64,000 bases of DNA, taken from Blastomussa wellsi (Eukaryota; Cnidaria; Anthozoa; Scleractinia; Plerogyridae). The stretch's first letter is position 1, and every line of letters starts with the position of its first letter. The notes under the pieces were generated by a model, which was not told the origin of the DNA, ran no database searches, and saw only the letters and a program-made list of their open reading frames with translations. Both the position numbers and the translations under genes were made by a program. Where the stretch lies: positions 11,436,646 through 11,500,645 of the forward strand of contig OX393562.1 in the NCBI GenBank assembly GCA_947652115.1, read 5' to 3'. Below are positions 9,321 through 20,304 of this stretch, piece after piece.

Positions 9321-9950
9321 CTACAAGTGCTTTTTATTTGTTGCCAAGTTTCTGTGAGGAAGCGGCAACAATCACTGCTGTTCTTTCATTTGATCACTTC
9401 TGTCCATTGAAAATGAAAAAAGTCACTAAAGAAAGAAAAAAGAAAAACGAATTTTAGAAGCGAGAAATATAACTCACTTTTCAGTTTTCGAAAACAGGCC
9501 GAGTAGCAGTAGTTTCACATGTTTTGAAGGCAAATTTGGCAGTTTTCGTTCCATTGTGAAATTCTTCTCATTAAGTTTTCAAAAATCCAGACGACATATC
9601 AAACGAAGTTTTGAGAATATAGTCTTCCAGCCACACCATTGTAAATTTCAAATAGTACTTCATCTGAGCGACGGGAAATATATCCCTTTCAACAACAGCC
9701 TTTGTTCACTGTGATTTTCTAGAATTTCTTTACCGGTTTGAAAGGTTCTTTCACCTGTTGTGCTGAAAACTAGGGGGACCACAGCTTTCTACTGTCCAGG
9801 TTCTGTGTGCACAAGCTCACAGTCCAAAAAAAAAATCTTGCTGAACCTGAGGGTGAGAAAAACAATTCTCTCCAGGCAAAAATTGCCCAACCACCCCCCT
9901 ACCCCCATCAAAAATAAAATGGTCCATCCCTAACTGGAAACAAAACCTGC

Positions 9951-10608
9951 CAACTCTCACGCCTTAGGCGCGAGTCTCACGCCTGTGGGCTGAAAACTTT
10001 GATCTCTCGCCAACTTACGCCAACGAACCAAATTCTCACACCTGTATGGAAAATGTGAGCTGCGATAGCTCTAAATAACACATTTAAAAATATATGTATC
10101 TCCAAACAATGTGAGAAACGGAAATTTTCTGTAAAATGAATAAATAACAATTCTTTTCCTCGAGAATTCTGATTTTTCAAAGCAAAGACTCTAGGGACGA
10201 GTGACTGGGACACCAGGACCGGGACACCAATCTCGTTTCCAGAGGCCGCGATCTTTTTGGTGTGCGGAATGTCAATGGATACCTTCGTACGTCTTTGGAA
10301 ATCTTCGTCCACATTCCGAAATGTTCGGAAATCATCGTGACATTTTCGGAAATCCAGCCTCCTCTGGGGTAAAAGGTCTCACGCCTTTGGATAAGAAAAT
10401 GTTGGCATGTATAGGAGATATCGAAACATGGGGGTACCCTGGCCGCCGCCAATGACCAGAATGCAATCGCTTGACAATCAGGGTCTCCTTTGGGATTCTC
10501 GATAAAGGACACACAAAGAAAAAAGTAAAATCGAAAATAATATTGCATAATTAAACAACTAAAGATGACAGATGCTGAACGAGTTGTCTTTGTTCCCTTC
10601 TCTGGCAT
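9951..10608 (-). other. Repeat-like region with a 143-codon open frame, unlikely to be a gene
   Basis: The longest open frame of the window (10177-10608, minus strand) lies here, with another overlapping at 9977-10312. It encodes a mixed sequence with a hydrophobic segment near residues 20-35, then an Arg- and Pro-rich tail, without recognisable motifs. The DNA around it contains repeated TCTCACGCC and TTCGGAAAT motifs, which suggests interspersed repeat. The region resembles repeat-derived translations I have seen in coral data, but that is recollection. Confidence 0.3.
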
Positions 10609-12225
10609 CGAAGCATTCCGAAATGTTTTCTCCGTCGGTGATATTTATTCTAATTTTATACTCGATTATGCCGTTGAAGACTGCCCATTGTGAACATCGT
10701 TGAATTTGCTTCATGTTTGCGACCAAACTGATAACGAATAAGCTTCACTTTTTACCGTACCCGGATCAGAAATGACTTAAAATTGGCAAAGCTGTACTCA
10801 ACCGAAAGATAACACGAATCGAACACGAAGCAAGGTAAGATTTGAGGTGTTATGTTCTGAACTAGTGTAAAACTTCTTTCGTTACTTTCCGGTGCTTCGG
10901 AAACAAACAAAGTAGTATTCAGCTAGTAAGTTACGCACGAAATGCAAAAGAAATATTTATTTCCAAAATAAATTGCCCTAGCCTTTAGTTTTGCATATGA
11001 ATCATTATGCGCGGGAAATTCAAATTTCGCGCGTTTTCTGGTGCCTGTTACCAGATCACACTCACCGCGAAAACGGTAAGCAGACGAAGCAAGCCCAGCA
11101 GAGCAGTGTTTTCTCTCTTTGTACTCTGGCTTGAAAGCATTAAGTCCTCATCGGCTGTTTGAGCCTGTTTCCATCCCTGTTTTTAAGTGAGCTGTCATTT
11201 ATTGTTCCTTTACCTGTTTGTTGAGTGTTTTATGCAAAAATGTCGAGGTGATAGAAGTTTGCATTCGAGTTTGCATGGCAAGTGTCCGATCCGAGAGTTT
11301 TGCATTTAATGTTTTTTCTATTAGCCTACTGCTGTAAGCTTGCAACTTATTTGCGAGGGTTTCAATTTTATTTTAATTTTTGCTGCTATTTGAACGTGAG
11401 ACGATTTTGGCTGTTCATGTTGCTTTATTTAATTTGCCAACGTAGTCACTCACACGCTTAAAAGAACGAGAAATAGTCAATCTTTTCGCTTGCTAATGAA
11501 GCAATACTATAGTAGGACTCTAGTGTAGTAGACATTATCGCCATATGATGAAGCGAATGTACGTGATACGTTGGCAGCGACTCATTGGCGAAGTGGCTGA
11601 TTCCTGCAGAGGTCTGCCATCCTCGACATCTGTGTTTTGTTTTCACGGAATTTCAATGACTTCGTGTTTGCTAATTGTGAACATTTTATCGTCCTAAAAT
11701 TCGTATTTGTTACTTCAATTTGGACAAGGCGCAGTTACTGCTCTGTTTGTGAGGCATAAAAAGTAGAGCCAATAAACCTTATTACCGATACAGTGGCCAT
11801 TTTGAATTACATTGTTTAAAGTGGCTGTTATGGGATTCCCTAGGGGAGTACCCATGACATTGAAGAAAAACGAGAGAAGGTGAACATTTTGTCAATTTTT
11901 GTGGAAACCGCTGGATATTTAAGGTTAAGATTTATACTGGAGGTAGATTGTTTTAGCGGAGCTCTGACGGCCCGAAGGGCCACCAAGCAGAGCCCCATAC
12001 TCAAATGGGAAAGAAAACGAAACCCATGAGTTGATTTTCTCCTGGTTATCATGGCTAGTGGTATTGCTCGTGGGTGCGTACGCACGACGACGACGACAAG
12101 GGAGTCGCGCAACATGGCCGCCATAAACAGCCATACCTTGTCAGCCTTATCAGCTTACATCTTTGTTATAGGGCATCCATGTTATGGTCGATTGACAGCT
12201 GTCAAATCGAGGTATCTGCTGACCA
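10609..12225. other. Gene-free flank next to the tandem array
   Basis: No frame, RNA gene or inverted-repeat element could be supported. A short GGCCCGAAGGGCC palindrome occurs at 11969-11981, within a GC-richer patch (about 11,950-12,130) containing GCGCAACATGGCCGCCAT. The array starts abruptly at 12,226. Confidence 0.5.
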
Positions 12226-15200
12226 GAACACGAAAGCTGTATGTTTACACAAACTTGAATACAAAGTCAGCTTCTGGTCCTTCTGGAATTGTTTGCTCCC
12301 AACAAAGTCTGACCAATTAGGGCATAAACCTTCAGATTTTGTAAGCATTGTCACTTGCATTGCTGGGGATTTCGGAGTACAACTTGTAGCATAATGCATG
12401 AGATGCCAGAAGGGAACAAATTCCAAACGGCATGAATGTGACCCGTATATTGTTTTCTGAAAAGCAGCTGAACTGCCTGGCAGACTCTAAAAACATTAAA
12501 ATTGGTTTATTCACTGCACTTGTTATGAATTTAATTAGATTACTATGAAGTTTCCGATTTTTATTTTATTTCTGTTTTACACTATGCTGGTGACCTCTTT
12601 TGTTTGTCGAGCACAGGACAATATCTGCAACAGAAAACAGCATGGCTGAGCACTGTGGCTAAAAATGTTGGACTGATGATCAATGCAAGTAAGAACAAAG
12701 TTATGATGTAAAAGAAGGAATAAACAAGGCAAGGCATGAATTTGCCTCACTCAGGCTTACCTGGAACACTATTAAAATCTCTGAAAACCAGGGTAAGGAT
12801 TTTAAATTCAATGCCAAGGCTGTGTTGTCATACGTTTCAGAATGTTGAAAAACAACATGGAGATTTCCAGGAAGATCAGGGTGTTTATCCATAAATGCCT
12901 CTGATTTATCTTGCACAGATGGTGAAAGAATGTCTGAAATGCTGAAGTTAGGGATATCTTTGAACAGGATGACATGGCTGAATTGACCATGTTGAAATAG
13001 TGTTGGGTTTAGCAAAAGTCACTTTATTTTGACAATTTTACAAGATCTATTTCTTCGCTAACAATTAAAATTAAATTTGAACAGTTGTCCAGGGTTTGTA
13101 CAGGTCATGAAAAACCTGGAAAGTCTTGGAATTTTAGAATTTCATTTTCCAGGCCTGAAAAGTCAAGGAATTAAAGTGTGGGTCATGGAAAATTATGTTT
13201 ATTAATAAAAGAGTACATAATCAATTAGGCTTTTTCGTGTAGAAATTGTCAAAAAAAATACCCAAAATGAAGATGGCTTCCAAGAAAATGCTCAAACTTA
13301 AGTTATGCAAAACTTGGATAGGTCATGGAAAAGGTCACGGAAATTTTCAAAAGCTCAAAAGAGTGTTAACCCTGTTGTCAGCTATTAGTTCAACCCATCA
13401 TGACCCTCTCTACTCAAGTACCACATGTGCAACTTTGATTTCAACGTGTTACTGTTAATATTCACAGTATAACAAACATCGTGCCAATACTGATTGCAGG
13501 GATTTGTACTTATTTGCAGAACGAGGTGCAGGTTCCAAATAATCAGCTCCACAGCAGGTAAGAGGCAGGCCATAGGCAAGCAAGATGAAGTTAGTTAGTT
13601 GAACATGTTTTAATTTTCTATATATCAGTGTTGGAAATGTGATAGTAGTATCAAAGGATACTTTTTCAGTGTGATACTTTTACATACAGCAAGGACCCTC
13701 TAACTATGAACATTTCACTTTTATTAATACCAATTTTTTTCTCTGTCTAATGAGATCTCTCTATCCAGACAAAAGGATTAGCAATTTTAACATGTAAGAA
13801 ACACTAATCCTTTATATGAGAAGCACTTATTGGATAGTTAACCCTGGGCTTGTGACCTTGTGGTGGTGGTGTGGAGCCTATACGTGCAATGACCTGGAGT
13901 GCTATGCCGGTTGGGACCAAGTCCCTGGTGGGTTCAACCATACTGGTTTGGTTGATGGATAGAGACCAGACAAAGGATAGCCAGTGGTCCTCAGGGGTGG
14001 GGGTTAGACATTCGGCTAATCACTTGACCCCATAAAAATATTATTGAAGAAACCGTAAAGAAAAAGGGCCTTCTTCGCCACTTTGGCTCAAGGAGCCAGG
14101 CAACAAGCAAATCGTTAGATAATAATAAAAAAATGTACAGAAAATTAGGTTCCCATTTTTCGAGTGTCCCAACAGTGTAAGAAACAGTATAATAAAGATC
14201 ATGCCAATACATTATGCTAATTATTATCAATATATGCGGCCAAATTGAAATCCGGCCTTGTGAAAACATGTCCTAAGCGGGCTGCAAATGACTCCAGGTG
14301 GGCCGCTTTTGCATTTTGTCCCTCGAGCTGATTGGTTCACACTCCATTATCCAGTGAATTTCAACCAATGAGATTACGTTTAGACCTTTTCCTGCTGGAA
14401 AACCATAGAGGTGTGTACAACCGAACAGCAAGCTTTGAAGTTCAGTTTCACCCTAAACTAATAGTTTTCACAGAGAATGATATGTCTATTTGATGGGAAT
14501 AAATGCAGAGAAAAAATTCGGATTTAGACTTCAGTCTATTTGATGGGAAAAATGCAGACAAAAAAATCTGGATTTGGGCTTAAAGATAGGCTAAATAGAA
14601 GCAAAAGCACAATTCAGGAGAAAGAAAGAGAGCAAGTTCTTGTCGTCTTTACCAGAAGCGAAACATCATTCACTTGATTCCTACGGTCGAGGAAAATTAG
14701 CTAGGCTGAGGTACTGCAGGAATTTACACCAAAGATTGACTGGAAAATGTAATTTTCTTAAATATTTCGATTTTGCATTGGTTCTTAACTCATTGTCGGT
14801 AATTTTCAGACACATTGTCTCTATATCTGCAACAACACAATGGTCCAGCTTGCACAGTTAATCTTATAACATTTTCAGCGCGATGTGTGTTATTTTTTGT
14901 ATTCTTGAAAACGTTATTAAATTTGGTAGTTATCAGGATGTTATTTGACCTTTTGTATTGATAATAATGATAATAAAATGGCTTTTATCTGGAATATTAT
15001 TTCTTTTCAGCCTTTACGCGGGTTTAAATCAACCATATTCCCTCAAAAAGTCATTTTATTCCCTTATTAATGGGATTTGTACTTGTTTGTAAGAAGAGGT
15101 GCAGATTCTAAATGAGCAGCCTTTATCATCCATGGCAACCAAGCATCAGGTGATATTGATGAATTTTATAAATTACAGTTACATATCAGAGAAGGAACCA

Positions 15201-15523
15201 GAAAATCTGTACAGTGTTATCAAAGAACACACTTCACTGTACAGTGGTCCTGATCTGATATATGTGGTGAGAAACATTGAAAAACAATTCAAAGAATAGT
15301 AATCTTCTCTACATCTTAATTTTGTGGACTTTGAGAAGCCTTTGATAGTATCCATCGTGGCACTTTGTGGAGTTCTAAGCACCTTATGGTATCCCAAGCA
15401 AAATCAATCAAATAACGCAAGCCTTGTGTACGAATCCCACATGGGCATCCTACATGTGGGAGATCTAACACCCATGGAAAACTATTTGGATTTGGAGGTA
15501 TGCGAGGTCATTGAAAGAACTGA
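12226..15523 (+). repeat. Array unit 1 (left edge, most diverged)
   Basis: It lacks the last ~37 bp of the unit because it ends in the deletion junction of the next short unit. Private differences include ATGATGTAAAAG (others ATGATGTGAAAG), a 5-base shorter TCTTGCACAGATGG near 12,911, a 2-base loss before GAAAACCAGG, and GTTTGCTCCC near 12,290. The accumulation of private changes at the outermost unit fits weaker homogenisation at array edges. Confidence 0.95.
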
Positions 15524-16964
15524 TAATAATAAAAAAATTTACAGAAAATTAGGTTCCCATTTTTCGAGTGTCCCAACGGTGTAAGAAACAGTATAATAAA
15601 GATCATGCCAATACATTATACTAATTATTATCAATATATGCGGCCAAATTGAAATCCGGCCTTGTGAAAACATGTCCTAAGCGGGCTGCAAATGACTCCA
15701 GGTGGGTCGCTTTTGCATTTTGTACCTCGAGCTGATTGGTTCACACTCCATTATCCAGTGAATTTCAACCAATGAGATTACGTTTAGACCTTTTCCTGCT
15801 GGAAAACCATAGAGCTGTGTACAACCGAACAGCAAGCTTTGAAGTTCAGTTTCACCCTAAACTAATAGTTTTCACAGAGAATGATATGTCTATTTGATGG
15901 GAATAAATGCAGAGAAAAAATTCGGATTTAGACTTCAGTCTATTTGATGGGAAAAATGCAGACAAAAAAGTCTGGATTTGGGCTTAAAGATAGGCTAAAT
16001 AGAAGCAAAAGCACAATTCAGGAGAAAGAAAGAGAGCAAGTTCTTGTCGTCTTTACCAGAAGCGAAACATCATTCACTTGATTCCTACGGTCGAGGAAAA
16101 TTAGCTAGGCTGAGGTACTGCAGGAATTTACACCAAAGATTGACTGGAAAATGTAATTTTCTTAAATATTACGATTTTCCATTGGTTCTTAACTCATTGT
16201 CGCTAATTTTCAGACACATTGTCTCTATATCTGCAACAACACAATGGTCCAGCTGGCACAGTTAATCTTATGACATTTTCAGCGCGATGCGTGTTATTTT
16301 TTGTATTCTTGAAAACGTTATTAAATTTGGTAGTTATCAGGATGTTATTTGACCTTGTGTATTGATAATAATGATAATAAAATGGCTTTTATCTGGAATA
16401 TTATTTCTTTTCAGCCTTTACGCAGGTTTAAATCAACCATATTCCCTCAAAAAGTCACTTTATTCCCTTATTAATGGGATTTGTACTTGTTTGTAAGAAG
16501 AGGTGCAGATTCTAAATGAGCAGCCTTTATCATCCATGGCAACCAAGCATCAGGTGATATTGATGAATTTTTTAAATTACAGTTACATATCAGTGAAGGA
16601 ACCAGAAAATCTGTACAGTGTTATCAAAGAACACACTTCACTGTACAGTGGTCCTGATCTGATATATGTGGTGAGAAACATTGAAAAACAATTCAAAGAA
16701 TAGTAATCTTCTCTACATCTTAATTTTGTGGACTTTGAGAAGCCTTTGATAGTATCCATCGTGGCACTTTGTGGAGTTCTAAGCACCTTATGGTATCCCA
16801 AGCAAAATCAATCAAATAACGCAAGCCTTGTGTACGAATCCCACATGGGCATCCTACATGTGGGAGATCTAACACCCATGGAAAACTATTTGGATTTGGA
16901 GGTATGCGAGGTCATTGAAAGAACTGAAAAAGAAACTCCACCAGCACTGCGTGAACTGAACATT
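15524..16964 (+). repeat. Array short unit S1 (deletion of ~1.94 kb)
   Basis: The reverse transcriptase fragment ends at GAAAGAACTGA and jumps straight to TAATAATAAAAAAATTTACAG, removing the second RT fragment, the TCATGGAA repeat and the leader-like segment. Two bases (GA) are shared at the join. Diagnostic variants are TTTACAG for TGTACAG, TTTTGTACCTCGAG, and AGAGCTGTGTACAAC. Confidence 0.95.
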
Positions 16965-17745
16965 GAACACGAAAGCTGTATGTTTACACAAACTTGAATA
17001 CAAAGTCAGCTTCTGGTCCGTCTGGAATTGTTTGATCCCAACAAAGTCTGACCAATTAGGGCATAAACCTTCAGATTTCAAAAGCATTGTCGCTTGCATT
17101 GCTGGGGATTTCGGAGTACAACTTGTAGCATAATGCATGAGATGCCAGAAGGGAACAAATTCCAAACGGCATGAATGTGACCCGTATATTGTTTTCTGAA
17201 AAGCAGCTGAACTGCCTGGCAGACTCTAAAAACATTAAAATTGGTTTATTCACTGCACTTGTTATGAATTTAATTAGATTACTATGAAGTTTCCGATTTT
17301 TATTTTATTTCTGTTTTACACTATGCTGGCGACCTCTTTTGTTTGTCGAGCACAGGACAATATCTGCAACAGAAAACAGCATGGCTGAGCACTGTGGCTA
17401 AAAATGTTGGAGTGATGATCAATGCAAGTAAGAACAAAGTTATGATGTGAAAGAAGGAATAAACAAGGCAAGGCATGAATTTGCCTCACTCAGGCTTACC
17501 TGGAACACTATTAAAATCTCTCAGAAAACCAGGGTAAGGATTTTAAATTCAATGCCAAGGCTGTGTTGTCATACGTTTCAGAATGTTGAAAAACAACATG
17601 GAGATTTCCAGGAAGATCAGGGTGTTTATCCATAAATGCCTCTGATTTATCTTGCGCATAAGATGGTGAAAGAATGTCTGAAATGGTGAAGTTAGGGATA
17701 TCTTTGAACAGGATGACATGGCTGAATTGACCATGTTGAAATACT
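16660..17745 (+). pseudogene. Non-LTR retrotransposon reverse transcriptase remnant (reference copy)
   Basis: Two blocks resemble a LINE-type reverse transcriptase. Block one (16,660-16,810) reads LIYVVRNIE, then VDFEK, then, after a one-base loss, FDSIHRGTLW and, after another shift, VLSTLWYP. This matches the usual VDFEKAFDSIxRxxLWxxLxxxGIP region. Block two (17,319-17,745) reads YAGDLFCLSS where YADDLxLLS is expected, then KNVGLMINASKNKVM. After a stop it continues as INKARHEFASLRLTW, RVRILNSM and (in a further frame) SRKIRVFIHKCL and IRW, the thumb-like region typical of these elements. Frameshifts, stops and the Asp-to-Gly change in the catalytic YADD make it dead. About 500 bp between the blocks is not recognisable. 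The same arrangement lies at equivalent positions of every full unit. Clade not assigned. Confidence 0.7.
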
Positions 17746-17828
17746 GTTGGGTTTAGCAAAAGTCACTTTATTTTGACAATTTTACAAGATCTGTTTCTTC
17801 ACTAACAATTAAAATTAAATTTGAACAG

Positions 17829-18096
17829 TTGTCCAGGGTTCGTACAGGTCATGAAAAACCTGGAAAGTCTTGGAATTTTAGAATTTTATTTTCCAGGCCT
17901 GAAAAGTCATGGAATTAAAGTGTGGGTCATGGAAAATTATGTTTATTAATAAAAGAGTACATAATCAATTAGGCTTTTTCATGTAGAAATTGTCAAAAAA
18001 ATACCCAAAATGAAGATGGTTTCCAAGAAAATGCTCAAACTTAAGTTATGCAAAACTTGGATAGGTTATGGAAAAGGTCACGGAAATTTTCAAAAG
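17829..18096. repeat. TCATGGAA-rich interspersed repeat within the unit (reference copy)
   Basis: The core GTACAGGTCATGAAAAACC is followed by several variants of GTCATGGAAA/GTCTTGGAATTT and TTTTCCAGGCCTG, ending near GGTTATGGAAAAGGTCACGG. Repeats built on AAACCTGGAAAGTCATGGAA are widespread in animal genomes as far as I recall; class unassigned. Confidence 0.55.
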
Positions 18097-18263
18097 CTCA
18101 AAAGAGTGTTAACCCTGTTGTCAGCTCTTAGTTCAACCCTATCATGACCCTCTCTACTCAAGTACCACATTTGTAACTTTGATTTCAACGTGTTACTGTT
18201 AATATTCACAGTATAACAAACATCGTGCCAATACTGATTGCAGGGATTTGTACTTATTTGCAG

Positions 18264-18301
18264 AACTAGGTGCAGGTTCCAAATAATCAGCTCCACAGCA
18301 G
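18264..18301 (+). other. Micro-exon-like segment with consensus splice sites (reference copy)
   Basis: A 38-base segment lies between TTTGTACTTATTTGCAG and CAG|GTAAGAGG, near-ideal acceptor and donor sites. The frame reads Val-Gln-(Val/Ile)-Pro-Asn-Asn-Gln-Leu-His-Ser. Every full unit keeps both sites. No transcript evidence exists. Confidence 0.3.
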
Positions 18302-18589
18302 GTAAGAGGCAGGCCATAGGCAAGCAAGATGAAGTTAGTTAGTTGAACATGTTTTAATTTTCTATATATCAGTGTTGGAAATGTGATAGTAGTGTCAAAG
18401 GATGCTTTTTCAGTGTGATACTTTTACATACAGCAAGGACCCTCTAACTATGAACATTTCACTTTTATTAATACCAATTTTTTTCTCTGTCTAATGAGAT
18501 CTCTCTATCCAGACAAAAGGATTAGCAATTTTAACATGTAAGAAACACTAATCCTTTATATGAGAAGCACTTATTGGATAGTTAACCCT

Positions 18590-18862
18590 GGGCTTGTCAC
18601 CTTGTGGTGGTGGTGTGGAGCCTGTACGTGCAATGACCTGGAGTGCTATGCCGGTTGGGACCAAGTCCCTGGTGGGTTCAACCATACTGGTTTGGTTGAT
18701 GGATAGAGACCAGACAAAGGATAGCCAGTGGTCCTCAGGGGTGGGGGTTGGACATTTGGCTAATCACTTGACCCCATAAAAATATTATTGAAGAAACCGT
18801 AAAGAAAAGGGGCCTTCTTCGCCACTTTGGTTCAAGGAGCCAGGCAACAAGCAAATCGTTAG
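18590..18862 (+). mobile_element. Leader-like fragment of a non-LTR retrotransposon (reference copy)
   Basis: The segment starts near CTTGTGGTGGTGGTGTGGAG and passes through GACCTGGAGTGCTATGCCGG, GGTGGGTTCAACCATACTGG and GGTCCTCAGGGGTGGGGGTT to CCGTAAAGAAAAGGGGCC. From memory this resembles the 5' leader preceding the first ORF of certain invertebrate LINEs. It lies downstream of the RT remnant in each unit, so the element order is rearranged. It is absent from the short units. Confidence 0.4.
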
Positions 18863-19074
18863 ATAATAATAAAAAAATGTACAGAAAATTAGGTTCCCAT
18901 TTTTCGAGTGTCCCAACGGTGTAAGAAACAGTATAATAAAGATCATGCCAATACATTATACTAATTATTATCAATATATGCGGCCAAATTGAAATCCGTC
19001 CTTGTGAAAACATGTCCTAAGCGGGCTTCAAATGACTCGAGGTGGGCCGCTTTTGGATTTTGTCCCTCGATCTG

Positions 19075-19113
19075 ATTGGTTCACACTCCATTATCCAGTG
19101 AATTTCAACCAAT
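19075..19113. promoter_or_regulatory. Facing pair of CCAAT boxes (reference copy)
   Basis: ATTGGT at 19,075 and AACCAAT at 19,107 form an inverted pair 32 bp apart, present in every unit including the short ones. The spacing suits paired NF-Y sites. No TATA box is evident; the downstream sequence includes the 50-bp duplication and an open frame. Promoter activity is inferred only. Confidence 0.3.
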
Positions 19114-19227
19114 GAGATTACGTTTAGACCTTTTCCTGCTGGAAAACCATAGAGGTGTGTACAACCGAACAGCAAGCTTTGAAGTTCAGTTTTACCCTAA
19201 ACTAATAGTTTTCACAGAGAATGATAT

Positions 19228-19327
19228 GTCTATTTGATGGGAATAAATGTAGAGAAAAAATTCGGATTTAGTCTTCAGTCTATTTGATGGGAAAAATGCA
19301 GACAAAAAAGTCTGGATTTGGGCTTAA
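19228..19327 (+). repeat. 50-bp internal tandem duplication (reference copy)
   Basis: Two diverged copies of GTCTATTTGATGGGAAtAAATGC... follow each other with a period of exactly 50 bp, just upstream of the 89-codon open frame. Present in all units, so it predates array growth. Confidence 0.85.
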
Positions 19328-19338
19328 AGATAGGCTAA

Positions 19339-19605
19339 ATAGAAGCAAAAGCACAATTCAGGAGAAAGAAAGAGAGCAAGTTCTTGTCGTCTTTACCAGA
19401 AGCGAAACATCATTCACTTGATTCCTACGGTCGAGGAAAATTAGCTAGGCTGAGGTACTGCAGGAATTTACACCAAAGATTGACTGGAAAATGTAATTTT
19501 CTTAAATATTACGATTTTCCATTGGTTCTTAACTCATTGTCGCTAATTTTCAGACACATTGTCTCTATATCTGCAACAACACAATGGTCCAGCTGGCACA
19601 GTTAA
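19339..19605 (+). other. Recurrent basic open frame, unknown (reference copy)
   Basis: After a stop, 88 sense codons run open in every unit with only a few residue changes. The first 50 are basic and polar (AKAQFRRKKESKF, then GRGKLARLRYCRNLHQRLTGK) and look exon-like. The rest is hydrophobic and ends SSWHS or SSLHS. There is no ATG near the start, and a possible donor (AAAAT|GTAATT) follows the basic part. It is not recognised. Conservation among tandem copies is explained by homogenisation and is not evidence of function. Confidence 0.25.
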
Positions 19606-19814
19606 TCTTATAACATTTTTAGCGCGATGTGTGTTATTTTTTGTATTCTTGAAAACGTTATTAAATTTGGTAGTTATCAGGATGTTAATTGACCTTGTGT
19701 ATTGATAATAATGATAATAAAATGGCTTTTATCTGGAATATTATTTCTTTTCAGCCTTTACGCAGGTTTAAATCAACCATATTCCCTCAAAAAGTCACTT
19801 TATTCCCTTATTAA

Positions 19815-20043
19815 TGGGATTTGTACTTGTTTGTAAGAAGAGGTGCAGATTCTAAATGAGCAGCCTTTATCATCCATGGCAACCAAGCATCAGGTGATAT
19901 TGATGAATTTTTTAAATTACAGTTACATATCAGTGAAGGAACCAGAAAATCTGTGCAGTGTTATCAAAGAACACACTTCACTGTACAGTGGTCCTGATCT
20001 GATTTATGTGGTGAGAAACATTGAAAAACAATTCAAAGAATAG
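19815..20043 (+). other. Diverged second copy of the GGGATTTGTACTT module plus 66-codon frame (reference copy)
   Basis: GGGATTTGTACTTGTTTG, then GAAGAGGTGCAGATTC, parallels GGGATTTGTACTTATTTG with GAACTAGGTGCAGGTTCC at 18,243. Here the AG acceptor is replaced by TAAG, and the frame runs 66 codons into the RT remnant (GPDLIYVVRNIE). The similar frame starts (Glu-Val-Gln-Ile and Glu-Gln/Asn-Gln) show an old internal duplication. Confidence 0.45.
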
Positions 20044-20304
20044 TAATCTTCTCTACATCTTAATTTTGTGGACTTTGAGAAGCCTTTGATAGTATCCATC
20101 GTGGCACTTTGTGGAGTTCTAAGCACCTTATGGTATCCCAAGCAAAATCAATCAAATAACGCAAGCCTTGTGTACGAATCCCACATGGGCATCCTACATG
20201 TGGGAGATCTAACACCCATGGAAAACTATTTGGATTTGGAGGTATGCGAGGTCATTGAAAGAACTGAAAAAGAAACTCCACCAGCACTGCGTGAACTGAA
20301 CATT

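Larger units (their letters stand above)
7764..9930. mobile_element. 2.17-kb composite TIR element with TA duplication
   Basis: The left end reads AGGTACGGACCATTTTATTT and the reverse complement of the right end reads GGGATGGACCATTTTATTTTT. TA flanks both sides (7762-7763 and 9931-9932). The terminal repeat is short (about 20 bp), followed by G-rich tracts at both ends. Within lie a fold-back (arms near 7862-8101 and 8348-8550) and a later nested insertion at 8863-9320. No transposase frame is visible. The outer boundary rests on the short TIR and TA only, so it is less certain than the nested element. Confidence 0.5.
16965..20304 (+). repeat. Array unit 2 (used here as reference unit)
   Basis: 3,340 bp. 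Diagnostic: GGACATTTGGCTAAT near 18,750 and GGCTTCAAATGACTCGAGG near 19,024, both shared with units 4 and 14, and GTTAATTGACC near 19,685. Confidence 0.97.

Noticed and set aside
10177..10608. Longest open frame of the window (143 codons) as a protein-coding gene
   Set aside because: No motif, no plausible start context, overlapping frames on both strands, and repeat-like surroundings.
18660..18700. tRNA-derived SINE promoter (GGTTCAACCAT as B box)
   Set aside because: The last B-box base does not fit, no convincing A box lies at the right distance, and no cloverleaf can be drawn.
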